Shown: positions 10,269-21,910 of the stretch, in pieces
How positions within the stretch are numbered: the stretch's first letter is position 1
Layout of the letters: every line of letters begins with the position of its first letter
Assembly: GCA_963556695.1 (NCBI GenBank)
Contig: CAUWAG010000003.1
Location: forward strand, 5,456,001-5,520,000
Direction of reading: 5' to 3'
Source: Anthostomella pinea
Lineage: Eukaryota; Ascomycota; Sordariomycetes; Xylariales; Xylariaceae
DNA length: 64,000 nucleotides
Made by a program: the position numbers and the translations under genes
Notes under the pieces: model-generated
What the model was told of the DNA's origin: nothing
What the model saw: the letters and a program-made list of their open reading frames with translations, nothing else
Databases searched by the model: none

Positions 10269-11381
10269 ATGTCATCTCAAAGCAGCCTCCCAACGGCCGC
10301 CGAGGAGGGTTTCAAAGACGCCTCCGCCTACGACACGCACCGGCCCTCGTACCCGCCCGAGGCCGTCGACGCCTTCCTGGCCAACCTGAAGCTGGCCGCG
10401 CAGTCCGACTTCGTCAACGTCGTCGAGATCGCCGCGGGCACCGGCAAGTTCACCGAGCTGCTGGCCGCGCGCCCCGAGCGCTTCGCCGTCAAGGCCATCG
10501 AGCCCCACGCCGGCATGCGGGAGAAGCTCTCTGACAAAGACCTGCAGGGCGTCGAGGTCATCGACGGCAAGGCGGACAAGATGCCCGTTGGTGACGAGTG
10601 GGGCGATGCTTGTATTGCGGCTCAGGTGCGTTGATGTGCCCGCTCGCTCTCGGAGTTGGGTGTGACAATGCTGACCTTGTTTGGCTTGTAGGCGTTTCAC
10701 TGGTGAGTTGTCACGTCATGCTTGGCTTAAATCTGGGTTTCACGCTTATAAGGTGGCTATGAAAGGTTCGCTACACCCGAATCTCTGAAGGAGATCCATC
10801 GGGTCCTGAGGCCCGGTGCTATATTCGGTGGTATCTGGAATATCGAAGACTGTAAGATGGGCCTGCGTGATATCTTGGAAAGCCACGAGTTTATTTTGAC
10901 CGTGTGAACAGACAACAAGCCGCCGGCGTGGGAGGCAACGACAAAGTGGGAGAAGAAGCTGAATGATTTCATACTGTCACTCGACGATGGGCTACCTCGA
11001 TTCAGACACATGGTTTGTGCTTCACTCCCCTTGCCCTCTCGGCGCCAGAGCTGACATGCCGTCCGCAAGAAATGGAAAGAGGTGTTCGAGCAGCAACCGA
11101 ATCCGTTCCAGGTCATCAAGGACGCCTTCACAGACCACCTCCCCAGGTTCAGCCTTCCACTCGGAGAGGACTCGGTCAAGTGGACCGTCTGGCTCACCGA
11201 GGACGCTCTCTGGGCGCGCTTCAACACCCTGAGCCAGATCGCTGTGCTGAAGGGAGACGAACGCGGAGCTGCCGAGAAGCTCTTCAGGGACGCGATGCAT
11301 GGCGATGATGTTGAGAGGAACGACAAGGGCGAGATCGCGTTACATGGGGTCACCTACTTCGTATGGACGGATAGGATATAA
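10269..11381 (+). CDS. SAM-dependent methyltransferase (class I, Methyltransf_11 type)
   Basis: Five exons: 10269-10625, 10692-10702, 10766-10851, 10912-11012 and 11070-11381, giving 288 aa. Exon 2 is only 11 nt and supplies the AFHW motif together with the first base of exon 3. SAM-binding motif I is VVEIAAGTGKFTEL at residues 51-64. The acidic loop is IEPHAGM, and the AQAFHWFA motif is followed by LKEIHRVLRPGAIFGGIWN and IEDYNKPPAWE. This order is the common fungal small-molecule methyltransferase fold. The substrate cannot be told from sequence; yeast relatives of this type act on small acids or stress-related lipids. An upstream in-frame stretch 10188-10268 exists, but ATG 10269 after CCACCAAA has the better context. 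Confidence 0.88.
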
Positions 11382-11667
11382 TTTGTCCCGAGGTTCTGTA
11401 GATAGTGTACCTAGAACCAAAATGACAGGAGCGTCTCCAGCAACACATGCCATCCTCGTCCCTACCCAAGCGATTTTGGCACCCTTGCTCCATGACGAGA
11501 GTCTTGGTTTCAGGCACATGTCTTCCCTCGGCATTGAATACAGGGACTTTGCTTCAGTCGGGTATGCCGGAGAATGATCCATCTCCCTGACGCCTTGCGC
11601 AGATCTAGCTCCTGGCAACAACCGCGACTCCTGCACTCGCTTTCCAATGACAAGCGGGTATCACATA

Positions 11668-12076
11668 TCACGACTCGGCTGAGATGTACATAACTACACA
11701 GGATCAGTACATGGAAGACTTCGTGACTCCGGGGGTACTGACCATTGTTGCCTCTCACGAACGCGTCACCGTAGGTCCTTCTCTTCGCGCCATTGACGTA
11801 CTCCTCAGTCTTCTCCAGGGCGATGTTCATGTAGCCATCCACAGACTGCAACTCGCCTGTGACGTCAAGTCAGTAAATAAATTCGAACTTACAGTCATAG
11901 GTAACGGGTGCACGCTCGACGTAGAGGCGGAAGTTGTTACCGACCCACGGTGTTCACTTACCCTTGTAAACGACGCCCGAGTTCAGCTTGACGGTGACGG
12001 GCTTGAAGAGGATGTCCGAGAGGAAACCAGCGGGGTCCTTACCCTCGGCTTGGGTTGCCACGTTGCCGTTCTCCAT
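11668..12076 (-). CDS. lsm6: U6 snRNA-associated Sm-like protein LSm6
   Basis: Minus-strand join of 12076-11962, 11856-11743 and 11693-11668, giving 84 aa. Introns are 105 and 49 bp. The last exon codes only VMYISAES after a split Val codon. Sm motif 1 is FLSDILFKPVTVKLNSG with DGYMNIALEKTEEYVNG, and Sm motif 2 is DAFVRGNNVMYIS. The EEYVNG/RRTYGDAFVRGNN combination is characteristic of LSm6. LSm6 is part of the LSm2-8 ring on U6 snRNA in the nucleus and the LSm1-7 ring in cytoplasmic mRNA decay. Length matches orthologues (about 80 aa). The 49-bp intron 11694-11742 is at the short end for filamentous fungi. Confidence 0.93.
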
Positions 12077-13143
12077 GATTGTATGTAAGTGGTTCAAGCG
12101 GGCATGCGCGAGTCTGAAATCCCTGGTTGAGAATGAGAATGAGATGCGAGGTGAACGAGGCCGAGAGCTGGGCTATGAGGTAGGATTTGTGGTTGGCATT
12201 GGTCCCAGAACATTGATGAATCCAATGCCAGTTGACAGTTGACAGTGCTCAGCTGGCCCCGCTTTCCATTACTGCGGCTGCGGCATCTGCAGCCAGGCGG
12301 CAGGGCAGAACCAAAAATGGAAAACGCCAAAGCTACACCAAACTTCGGCACGTGCTTTGTGGGGCGGGATGTCCCGACACCGAGGACGCTAGAGATCCGA
12401 AGACGGCCCCGCTATCGAGGACCCAGCATCCCCAGGTCAGTGGAAGTCCATGACTCCAGGTCTCACATTTACTTCCTTGTGTGTATCGTCTGGATTCCTG
12501 TTGAGACGATACTCATCTGCTCGTTGAAGTATGGTTCACGGTTTGCAACGATACATGTATGCAGTGTTGCCGAGGCCAGCTATGTACATGTTCAATCTCA
12601 TTGATTCCATTAACAGCTTGCAATTGATACCGTATTTGAATCACCATGGCCGCCTACCGGTTCTACAGGTAGGGTGTCTTATCAAGATATGCAGGATCCT
12701 TTCCCTTAGCCAGATATTTACTCCTGATCAGGGGTAACTATCTGCCGGCTCTGTCACAAGCTGGGCTGGCTGGTCACAAGTGCCAGGGATGTGGGGTCTC
12801 TCATAATGGAAAACGTGGGGTCGCAACGCGCTGCAATCTGCTTACTTTAACTTTAATAATAACGTACCTTCGCGTCGCACCACGCACCACCACCTCCGCA
12901 TCTTTTCTTTTGCAGCCTCGCCCAAATCTGACATTGACGCAATCAAATCGATCGCCTCCTGGATTTATTTATTATTCCATGTCGGGAGCTATTCGTGCTG
13001 ACTTGGATACTTCTAGCTGACAACCTAAGGTGTCGCGCTTTTCCCATCGCGAAATCCGGACGAGACCTGACCACTACGAGCCCTCTCTACCTTAATCTGA
13101 ACACCCGCCCTGCCTCGAGTCACCACCCACATACCTCATCACC
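12077..13143. other. Divergent intergenic region
   Basis: Lies between the start of lsm6 (-) and the start of the Rad60-like gene (+). CT-rich and A/T-rich promoter-like stretches precede 13144. No gene seen. Confidence 0.5.
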
Positions 13144-14661
13144 ATGGCCGATTTCCAGCCACCAGCGCCGGCCAGAAAACCATTATTCAAGCGCACCGTG
13201 AAGCGCAAATCCTCATCCGAGAAACCCGACACCAACGACGACGGCCTCTCGCTCTTCAGCCGCGCCAAGGACTTCTTCCCGACCGTCATCGAAGACCAGC
13301 AGAAGCGCGCGCAGGAGAAAGCCGCCAAGGCAGAGCAAGAACGCAAGGACAAGCTAGCGCGTGCGCATAGAGAGGAACAGGACGCGTTGCAGGAGCAGAT
13401 ACTGCGCGAAGAGGACTCGGCCAAGAAGCGGCGCCGCGCTGCCTCCCCGGCGTTCCCTAAAAGCGAATACGGAGGAGAAGACGACCTCGATGATGACGAC
13501 GACGACGACGTTTTCGTCGATCGGCCGCGCAAGTCGCGGAAATCGTCCGCAGCCACCCCCACGCCCCAAACCCCAAGCGGCAGACACCAGCGGCCTACTC
13601 TAGGCGGCTCCAGGTCTCGGGGCTCGGGTAGCACGCGCGCATTGCGATCTCGCAAGGCTACAACGCCAATAGTGACTCTCGGCGACAGCAGCGATGACGA
13701 CGTCAAGGAAGTGAAGCCGACGATACCCGACTCGAAGGCCGGCCTGAGCGCCAAGTCGAAGCAAACAGCAACCGTGCTCTCAGACTCGGAAGACTCGGGC
13801 CTGGAGGTTTGGGACAAGAGCCAGGACAAAAAAGCAGACGGGGAGGAGGAGGACGACGAAGAAGAAGACCCCTCCGCATTCTACGTCAGGGCCGCGATGG
13901 AGCGCATGGAAAAGGCGAAAGCAGAACGCCTAGCGCGCGAGCAGGCCGGCCTGGATGGAAGCTCCGCGCCCGCGCCCGAGGAGGACCCACCGGTGCAGAT
14001 CCTGATCATATCGCAGGTGGCCGAGATGAAGGCCATCGTCATCAAGTACCGGACGCGGCAGGGCCTGCAGGTGGCGTTCGACAGCTGGAAGCAGATGCAG
14101 CGGAGGACCACGGCGCACCTAGACACGGTGATAGACAGCATGATCTTCACGTGGAAGCGGAATCAGGTCTACGGCACCACGACCATGGAGACGCTGGGCG
14201 TGCGCCCGGACGCCGAGGGCAAGCTGTGGTCAAGCTGGCAGACCCAAGCGCCCGAGGGCTACTTCCGCAACGGCGCCGACCAGGTCTGCTTCGAGGCGTG
14301 GACGCGCGAGCAGTACGACGAGTACCTGGAGCTGGCGGAGCGCGACCGCCGGCGCGAACTCGGCGAGCTCGACGACGAGAACGACGAGGCCGCGACGCCG
14401 GACCAGGAGCAGGAGCAGGAGGCCGCTGCGGACAAGAAGATCAAGGTCATATTCAAGGCGAGGGACATGCCGCCCAAGAACGCCACGGTGCGCCTCAGCA
14501 CGACGGTGGCGCTCATGATCAGGGTCTTCCGCAAGCTGGCCAACGTGCCTGCCGACAAGAGCATCGAGCTCCACTGGGATGGCGAGGTCCTCGGGCCGGA
14601 GATGACGGTCGAGGAGGCGGATATTGGGGACATGGACTCCGTTGAAGTTCACATACGCTGA
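13144..14661 (+). CDS. rad60: Rad60/Esc2/NIP45-type SUMO-like domain protein
   Basis: Single exon, 505 aa. The N-terminal half is charged and disordered, with KRKSSSEK, a Glu/Lys coiled stretch at about 55-95, a DDLDDDDDDDVFVDRPRK acidic run, and SDSED motifs that resemble SUMO-interacting or CK2 sites. Two SUMO-like domains follow: a degenerate one from residue 284 (VQILIISQVAEMKAIVIKYR) and a C-terminal one at 433-505 (IKVIFKARDMPPKN to DSVEVHIR) that lacks the diglycine tail. This order defines the Rad60/Esc2/NIP45 family, which supports genome stability and replication-fork repair through contacts with the SUMO machinery. Fission-yeast Rad60 is about 406 aa, so this one has a longer disordered part. 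Long open frames on the opposite strand are shadows of codon bias. Confidence 0.85.
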   Translation: MADFQPPAPARKPLFKRTVKRKSSSEKPDTNDDGLSLFSRAKDFFPTVIEDQQKRAQEKAAKAEQERKDKLARAHREEQDALQEQILREEDSAKKRRRAASPAFPKSEYGGEDDLDDDDDDDVFVDRPRKSRKSSAATPTPQTPSGRHQRPTLGGSRSRGSGSTRALRSRKATTPIVTLGDSSDDDVKEVKPTIPDSKAGLSAKSKQTATVLSDSEDSGLEVWDKSQDKKADGEEEDDEEEDPSAFYVRAAMERMEKAKAERLAREQAGLDGSSAPAPEEDPPVQILIISQVAEMKAIVIKYRTRQGLQVAFDSWKQMQRRTTAHLDTVIDSMIFTWKRNQVYGTTTMETLGVRPDAEGKLWSSWQTQAPEGYFRNGADQVCFEAWTREQYDEYLELAERDRRRELGELDDENDEAATPDQEQEQEAAADKKIKVIFKARDMPPKNATVRLSTTVALMIRVFRKLANVPADKSIELHWDGEVLGPEMTVEEADIGDMDSVEVHIR

Positions 14662-15010
14662 TGGTGTGGTACCACGGTACTACCTATTCCGTCTTACGTT
14701 GTTTCGTGGTTCAAGGCGTTTTCTCGTCGTGTTGATACGGACTGGGGAGGACAAAGCTGGATGGACGACTGATGAGTGCCCCTTCACGACCGTGTCATAT
14801 ATAGAGCTCATGATACCCCCGCCACACACGAGTGTCTGATTCTGCAAATGTTTGCCAACAAGAGTTTTGCTTCGCTGCGGATCTATCAGTGCAATCATGC
14901 ATGCTTTTGTATCGCCACAACCATGAATGCACATATGTCCTTAACTCCGAACCCCGAACTCCTTTCCATGAATGAATGCATGCCTGGATATCTAGCCCCT
15001 TGCACCAAAT
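14662..15010. other. Convergent intergenic region
   Basis: The 3' flanks of the Rad60-like gene (+) and pno1 (-). Nothing further seen. Confidence 0.5.
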
Positions 15011-16116
15011 CTAGAATCTCTCCTTCATTCTCGAGGATATCGTCCGGAGGTTGTTGTATACCTTTCCAGGAGGCTGTAGCATCGGCGTCAGTTACTCAGG
15101 TTCAACACACGTCGCGAAAAGGCGTGAAAAATGGGGCCAGTGCATGATTTTACTTACAGCACCGAGGATGAGCGACACAACAGTTTCTCGAGCTATGCCG
15201 ATGTTTTTGAATGCTGATAACCCAGGTCAGCAAGTCGGTCCTTTTCCACAGGCATTCGTTCAGGGAGCTTACCACCAAGGATGTGTATTCTCGAGTCGGC
15301 CAATACGATACGTGTCTTGCTCGTGTTCTCGATGGCGAACTTCGTCTTCCCCTGGTGACCAGCAACTCGACCAATCGCGCGAGCTAACATGGCAGTTAGC
15401 CAAGTATTTCTGCGGCTTCTTTCTTTGTAGTGCCTTGGGACCTACCCAAATGGTCCCCAGTCAAGTTCTTTACATCCTTCACATCGAAGGACTGGATAAA
15501 CAAATCATCCAACCGAAGCAAAGCAATCGCATCGTCGAGGTCGAAGCCGAGCTGCACGTGGAAGCGAGAATTAGCAGTGAGCTCCTTGATGTAGCTGGAC
15601 GGGGCGTACGTACGGCAAAGGCTTGGATGAAGTCGGCCCCCTTCTGGAGCGCGCCCGGATCCGTCGTGAGTTTCGACGTTCGTAACTCGACACGTTTGTG
15701 CTTGACGTTCATTCGCACCTGATTTCAATGAGCTCCTGGTCATTTCGTTGTAGTATACCGGGCCAGTAGGCAAGTACCTGTAGTTGAAGATGCTCGACTA
15801 GCGGCGGATAGATCTTCGGCCACGAGTTCTTCAGCGGCGTGAAGCGGTTGGGCGGGATCAGGACTTTGCGGGATTGGATATGTGTTGCGGCATCGACGTT
15901 CTGGGTGGGCGCAAATCTCGGCTTTGACTCCTCGTCTACTTCCATCTCCTCGCCATCAGCTATCGCGGCTGGTTGTATTGCGCTCGTGTCCTCTGGCAAG
16001 GTGTTTATGCCCTCGAGGGCGAACTCTTCGTCTTGGTCGGGCTCGGGAAGCGGGACATTGGATGGAGGGGTAGTATTCTCAAGCGGCTGCTTGAGCATGG
16101 CTGTCGGTGCCGGCAT
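15011..16116 (-). CDS. pno1: Pno1/Dim2 KH-domain ribosome assembly factor
   Basis: Six exons on the minus strand: 16116-15778, 15718-15614, 15551-15446, 15383-15273, 15213-15158 and 15073-15011, giving 259 aa (yeast Pno1 is 274). The first 70 residues are acidic and variable. The conserved part begins at [20 protein letters not shown], then [57 protein letters not shown], and [20 protein letters not shown], which contains the KH-type GxxG-like loop (AGHQGKTK), then [13 protein letters not shown]. It ends [20 protein letters not shown]. Pno1 escorts Nob1 and Dim1 to pre-40S particles for 18S rRNA 3'-end maturation. All phases agree. The gene is divergent from mdm31 with 488 bp between the starts. 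Confidence 0.95.
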
Positions 16117-16604
16117 GGTGTGCGGTTCTCTCGAGACGTACGTTCTTAGCTGGACGTGTCAGGACCATCGGGGATCGAAGTCGCAATTCTTAAAGGCGTA
16201 TTGAACGTGGGCGTGGACTTGGGGATGCTGCGCTGGCGATGCCAGTGTTTTCGCTGAATCGAAAAAAAAAGTAGCGATCCGTTGTTGGTGGGCTTATCTC
16301 TTATCGCCTAATCCGCTAAGGAAGAAAAGCAAAGGAACCTAAGTACATGGCTAGCTGGGATCATAAGTGGGTAGATCGAAGGCCAAGCTCTAGCGCGTCA
16401 CTGTTGCAAATCGGAAGCCTGCATCTGCTGGATCAGATTTCATGCTTTTGGTCTTGTTCTCCCCAGCCCATGTTTGGTAGTTTGGTATCAGACTACAGGC
16501 CTCCGCGACTGCCGGCGTTGTTGTGTGTCTTCTCATTCCCACGACTGTTGTTTCTGGTATCTGCGCGACCAAGTATTGAAGTCTTGTCATCATGAACGCT
16601 TGCA
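16117..16604. promoter_or_regulatory. Bidirectional promoter region of pno1 and mdm31
   Basis: The 488 bp between two divergent start codons. It contains an A-run at 16261-16270 and CT-rich stretches near 16500-16560. No defined binding site is claimed; a shared promoter is inferred from geometry only. Confidence 0.4.
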
Positions 16605-18937
16605 ATGTCTTCCGCTAGAACGACCCTCTCGTGGCCGCGGCGCCACGCCTGGCGATCCATCTACGAGTCGATCGATTCCTTTACCTCGCGAGTATCGCCG
16701 AAGCGAAATCCAGCAAACAGCCTTGGCCTGAACCAAGCTGCCTCATACTCATCCATCCCACGTCCACCATCTTCCAGACCTTCCTCGTGGCCGTTTTGCC
16801 CAGCGCCTAGCACATATGGCTATAACGCCCGACGTAGCTTCACTTCTGGGGGGCTACTCCTCGTCGGGTTCACACCAACATCTTCAAAGAGCAGCGCCGT
16901 CGTTGCGACATGCTCCGCCGCAGCCGACACTGCTGTACTTGCAAGTGCAGCACAGACAGCAAGCATCAGCAAGCTTGCGCGACAGGCGTGGATAAGAGGC
17001 ATACACATAGGCCGTGGTCGAACACCTCGTGTCACCCGAAGAACGAAGACCTCCCAATCAAATGCGGGAAGAGGGGAGGCGGCAGCCTCTCAGCAGAAAT
17101 CTGCTTCTCCCAGGCCTCCGCCGCCTCCAAAGCCCGATTCCAACACCCCTACAACAGAGCCAACGCCCGCATCCGTGTCAAAATACTTCCAACTTCCGAC
17201 CTTGTCGCATCTGCCGCATCGGCCTACAAAGGAAGAGTTTCTGGCTGCAGCGAACGGCTTCTGGGAGCGCTTCAAGGTTCGGTTCAAATGGATCTCGATC
17301 AGGAGTATGCGACCATGGAATATCGATGAATGGGGTGCCTTTGTCTCGTGGTTCCTCTTCGGACACCTCGTCTGGATTCTACTTGGAACAACGACATTTT
17401 TTTCACTCGTCATTCTCTCCATAAACACCGTATTTGCTCAAGGTGAGAAGCGCTGAACTTACCCCTGTCGAATCGCAATGGCTAACCCCTTGCAGAAACA
17501 CTTGCCAAATGGGTTGGTGATTATCTTACTGAGTCTGCCGGGCTGACCGTCCTTTTCGAGTCTGCTATTGTCCCGAGATGGAAAGACGGCGTAATCTCTT
17601 TCAGAAATGTCTTCGTTTCGCGAAGGCCCGGCCAGGTCAAGTCCTCAGTCAGCAAAGGGACTTCTTCTACTGCTGCGGTTGTGGCTGCGGCCGAGAAAGG
17701 CGGAGATAAGGAAACCCAAACCTTGGAGATAGACGACGGTAATTATACGCAGTACGAGGTAACGCTCAACACTGTAAATGTTACCCTGTCCTTCGTCAAG
17801 TGGTGGAACGGCAAGGGATTCTTGAAAGATGTTGAGATCAAGGGAGTGCGTGGTGTTGTGGACCGGACATCTGTAAGGTGGTCCGGCGAGCATGTCGACC
17901 CCTTGTCGTACCGACACGAACATCACCCAGGCGATTTTGAAATCGACTCCTTCAAAATGGAGGATCTCCTGGTCACTATCCACCAACCTGGTGGCTTCCG
18001 GCCATTCTCTGTCAGCATCTACTCTTGCGAGCTTCCTCAGCTCCGCAAGCAGTACCTGTTCTACGACTTCTTATCAGCTAATCATATGTCCGGATCCTTT
18101 GACGGATCCCTCTTCACAATACATCCCCGGCAGGTTCATGGAGTTGCTGCCGGGCAAGAACAGAATGCCGATCTTCTCGGCGAGCCCGATGCCTGGAAGA
18201 AATTCAGTCGCATACGGATAGACGGACTCAAGATTGACCACCTCAACCGAGGTGTTGAAGGCCCCTTTGGCTGGATATATGAGGGCAATGTTGACATTGT
18301 AGCCGACATCAGGTTCCCTCGCGATGACGACGATAGCATCACGAAGGTGGTGTCGGAATTCTACGACCGCCTCGAGGAAGCTGTGACATCGAACCGATAC
18401 ATCCACTTTCTCGAGAATCCTACGCGCCGAGACGAGGAGATAATCTTTAATGCGCCAAACCCTTTACAATCTTCCGCAGTCCCAGATGAGTCTGATCCGG
18501 AAACTGTACCCTCAATACCAGAGCCCGACGAGGGCCCGTCCCTCACCCCATCCCCGGACGAGGAGCCGCCGCGGTACCTCGTCATGGACATGCGCATCCA
18601 CCTCAACGACGTGAAGGCAAGGGTGCCAGTATTCACGTCAGACTTATCTTACGTGAACCAGGCACTGGTACGGCCCATTGTGGCCTACATCAATGCCAAG
18701 CGCACCTACATTCCCATCGGCTGCCGCATCGTCAAGCGTGCGTCTGACTTCGACGGTTCGTGGACCATCCACGACTGCGGCCTCATGGACGACACCTCGG
18801 CCGAAGTGTACGCCGCCTTCGCCCGCGACGTCGAGGACCAGCAGAGCCGCGTCCGCCGCTTCAGAAAGGTCGGCTTCTGGACACTGAGCTTGGCCGTGCA
18901 TGCCCTATTCATGGGCATGGCCGGAAACGTCGTCTGA
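16605..18937 (+). CDS. mdm31: Mdm31/Mdm32 family mitochondrial inner-membrane protein
   Basis: Join of 16605-17442 and 17496-18937, giving 759 aa; the 53-bp intron has GTGAGA, GGCTAAC and TGCAG. The N-terminus is Arg/Ser-rich without acidic residues (SSARTTLSWPRRHAWRS), as in mitochondrial targeting. Just before the membrane comes MRPWNIDEWGAFVSWF, then a hydrophobic span GHLVWILLGTTTFFSLVIL. Across the intron the protein continues ETLAKWVGDYLTESAG and VPRWKDGVISFRNVFVSRRP, which is diagnostic for the Mdm31/Mdm32 family. A second hydrophobic segment closes the C-terminus (FWTLSLAVHALFMGMAG). In yeast these proteins of the inner membrane control mitochondrial shape, nucleoid stability and phospholipid homeostasis. 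Residues 170-200 and about 545-590 are Pro/Ser-rich insertions, explaining the length over yeast (579 aa). Confidence 0.9.
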
Positions 18938-20004
18938 TTTCCTGCTCGATCAACTGACTAACGCCTTGTATGAAACGAATCCCCTCTCTGTAGATCTGCC
19001 AGCGTATTTGTATTTGTGTATAAAAAGGGGCATGGGTTCTTCGGGTCATTGCTTTGTACATGCATGTTACGCGGAGCGCTGTTGTGTGCTCCTGCATGCC
19101 CCGTTCTCCTGCGATGATTTCCACAAGTTGGGCGTGCTGGTATGCACTATATCCATCCGTATCGGGAGGTCTGGCGTCTCAAGGTGTATGGTCACGAATA
19201 GATAGGTAGGGGCGCGTGTACCCCTGAGTCGGAATGGAAATACCCCTATCTGTAGCATATAGGGTCAGGGTGACTGTGAGAATATGAAGAGAAATAATAG
19301 AGCATGCGGTTTTACACGATGTGCGATGAGTTATTTGGAACGCGGACACTATACGAATGATGGTATTTGATGTATCCCAGAGTCCACCTGAGTCTGCTTT
19401 TATACAGAAGAGTCTAGACAAGGTAGCTAGCCACTACTGACATTCACAATTAGGATTGTCGAAAAGCAACACGGGATAGATACGCAATTTCTTACTACTA
19501 GTCCTCACTGTCTATCTACAGTCTCGAAGAGACTCCCACGTCTAATCAATCAACCAACCATAATAGCAAGGATCCGCGCCGGGACACGTTCGCCCGGCCG
19601 CGGCACTGCCTATGTTTCGCAATGCAACCAACGCCAGAAGTCCCCTCACAAGGGTTCCTATTTCGCCAGCTCCGGATGAAGTCTTGCTTGCCGTCCTCTG
19701 GCCACAGCCGAGTGCCATCCATCATCACCAATCCTGTATTAGACTTCCAACCCTGTCGGGAGGGGTATGAGGTGCCTGACCCTCGGGCGGTGTAAAGACA
19801 CTTGTATGATGCCACATGTCAGGCGCTGGCCTGGTGAAGTTCACAGTGCTGGGCTTCACGAGCCGGGGCGACTTATGTGCAGACTCAGTGGCAATAACCA
19901 CAGGGAGTTGGGTTCCCTTTGCGCCTTTCACATGAAGTCATCACTATCCCACCTGTCAGTATATGATGAAATATGATGAATTCGGATAATTGGCATGACA
20001 AGAC
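18938..20004. other. Convergent intergenic region
   Basis: Between the ends of mdm31 (+) and the eIF3j gene (-). No coding or RNA gene recognised. ATATGATGAA is repeated at 19960-19979. Confidence 0.5.
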
Positions 20005-21175
20005 TTACTCTCCGAAGTCTTCCTCGTAGGTGCCGACGTCGGCCGCTGGGGTCCTGTTGGTCACCAACTGAGTCTTGGTCTTCTGCGCTTTGGTCTTCTT
20101 GCCACCCTTCTCTGCAGCCTTCTCCTCCTTCATCTTCTCGTTACCAAAGGCGGTGAGGGCACTGGCGATCTTCTTGATCTGGTCGCTAGGGAGATCCTTG
20201 GCCAGCTGCTTAGAGAACTCTTGAAGGAACAGAGTGTAGTGTGCCTTCTTGGAGTTGTTGCCGACGATGGGGACCATGGTGTTGCGCAAAGTCTCGAACT
20301 GCAGCTTGGTCTGCGGGTTGAACAACGGCAGGGAGGCTAGGTCGACGGTCTTGTTCGGGTCGCTAGCGTCGATAGGGATAGCAGAACCGATAGTGGTGGC
20401 CTTGCGCCCATTGCTGAGGCTGATACCGGCATCACCGAAGAGATCTCGGGCGTGGTTCAAGTCGGCTTCCTTTTCGGTGCGTCTCATCCGCTCGCGGCGC
20501 TCAGCCTCGGTCTCCTCCTCCTCGTCGCTAGACGCGCCACCTTCAGCCAGGCGGTGGGCTCGTTGGGCCTGGTGTTCGGCCACGCGTTGAGCCTTGGACT
20601 TCTTGTTCGCGGCAGCTTCGGCGTCGGCCTTGGCCTTGGCCTCGGCGGCCTTCTTGGTCTTCTCGCGCTCGACTTCGGAATCCTCGGCGGCATCCCATGA
20701 GTCTAGGACCTGAGAAGAGATGGTCGTTAGCATGGAGCAATGGAGCGGGTGTCGGGTGTATATCGGGTGCTTACATCGCTGTCATTCTCTTCTTCATCAT
20801 CGAACTTGCGGCGCAAGGCACCGGCGGGTGGGGAAGAGGGAGGGGTGCTGGAGTCGCTCTCCTCGTCGTCTGTGTCCGAAGAAGCGGTCAGCCTAATGCG
20901 TACAAAGCGGCGGATGCAGCCCAAGGGGCCGCACAGGCAGGTTGCATCTGTGGACAGCAGGCAAACCCAATAGACCAGGTAGAAAGTGACGATTAAGACC
21001 CACTGAGCCCTATTCGACCCTCCCTGCCGGTTCTAATGAGGGCTTGCCATGCGCGCATCGCAAATCCCATGTTGGTGGTGAGATTGGCGATGTGGCAACT
21101 TCGGGACACGCGCTTTGTACCGCGTAGGCCCTGGGTGGCGGGAAGCGACTTACCCCACTGTTTTTTGGCAGGCAT
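20005..21175 (-). CDS. hcr1: Translation initiation factor eIF3 subunit j (Hcr1)
   Basis: Minus-strand join of 21175-21154, 20869-20775 and 20709-20005, giving 273 aa (yeast Hcr1 is 265). The first exon codes MPAKKQW plus one base and is followed by a long 284-bp intron whose acceptor CGGACACAG (branch GCTGAC) gives the expected W-D-D-E-E start of the family. The middle exon is acidic (FDDEEENDSD) and the third begins VLDSWDAAEDSEVEREK. The rest has the eIF3j pattern: a basic Ala/Lys helix, HARDLFGDAGIS, LFNPQTKLQFETLRNTMVPI, YTLFLQEFSKQLAKDLPSDQ and a lysine-rich tail ending YEEDFGE. eIF3j binds the 40S decoding centre during initiation and ribosome recycling. In the first intron an alternative acceptor (GCATTAG) is out of phase. 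Confidence 0.92.
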
Positions 21176-21910
21176 GATTGTAGATTTGGACGGCTTGACT
21201 GCTGCTGTAGATTGGCGATGGAGGTTGGTGTTCTTGGTGATGGCTTGGGTGGTGATCTGCGCGGAGCGAGGAGGACTTAAATAGGTGGAAAGTTGGTCAA
21301 CGGAGAAAGGAATGGGAGGAGCTCGCGATTTTGTGGTTGTGGTGGTGGCAGCGTTGGGCACAAAAATGTGCTCAAGTGCTTTTTGTTCCTTTGCCTAAAG
21401 TTGTGGATGGGTCGGCAGTGGACGCCACGGTGGTGGGAGAGGGGACAGGAGGGGCCTGGAAGAGCCCTGGGAGACGCCTCTGGACAGTGAACGTGCTGTG
21501 AAATGCCCTGTATTCTTCCAGCTTGGTGAGTCAGGTAAGCCTGTTTGCCGTCAAAGACAGGGAGCTGCCTGCCAATGTGAGATTGCCCGTGGTGTCGCAT
21601 CTCATGGCTCGCGCTGCTGTGGTTGGACACGAGACGCGGGGCATTTCTTCCATAGGTACATTGTCCCATCCGTCCTCATTGTCACTTCCATTGCACATGT
21701 TTCCATTGGCATATGACGTCGGTCGAGTCCGAGAATAGATCCATTAAATGCGCATCTGGTAGGTTCATGCGCCCATCCATTCACATCTACTCCCGCATCG
21801 TCTACAGCATCGCAGGCTACATAGTAAAAAACTCGCCTCAGGATTTACTGCTCTTAGTATTGTTACGTCGCGTCATACCTAACACTAATAGCTGCCTCTG
21901 CTCGGTTTTT
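21176..21910. other. Intergenic upstream of hcr1, left border of AT-rich block
   Basis: Normal GC up to about 21,900. No gene supported. It grades into the AT-rich block within about 50 bp after GGGGGGCCCCG at 21932-21942. Confidence 0.5.

Noticed and set aside
13092..13829. 245-codon minus-strand frame
   Set aside because: Ser/Arg-rich shadow of the acidic, disordered half of the Rad60-like protein.
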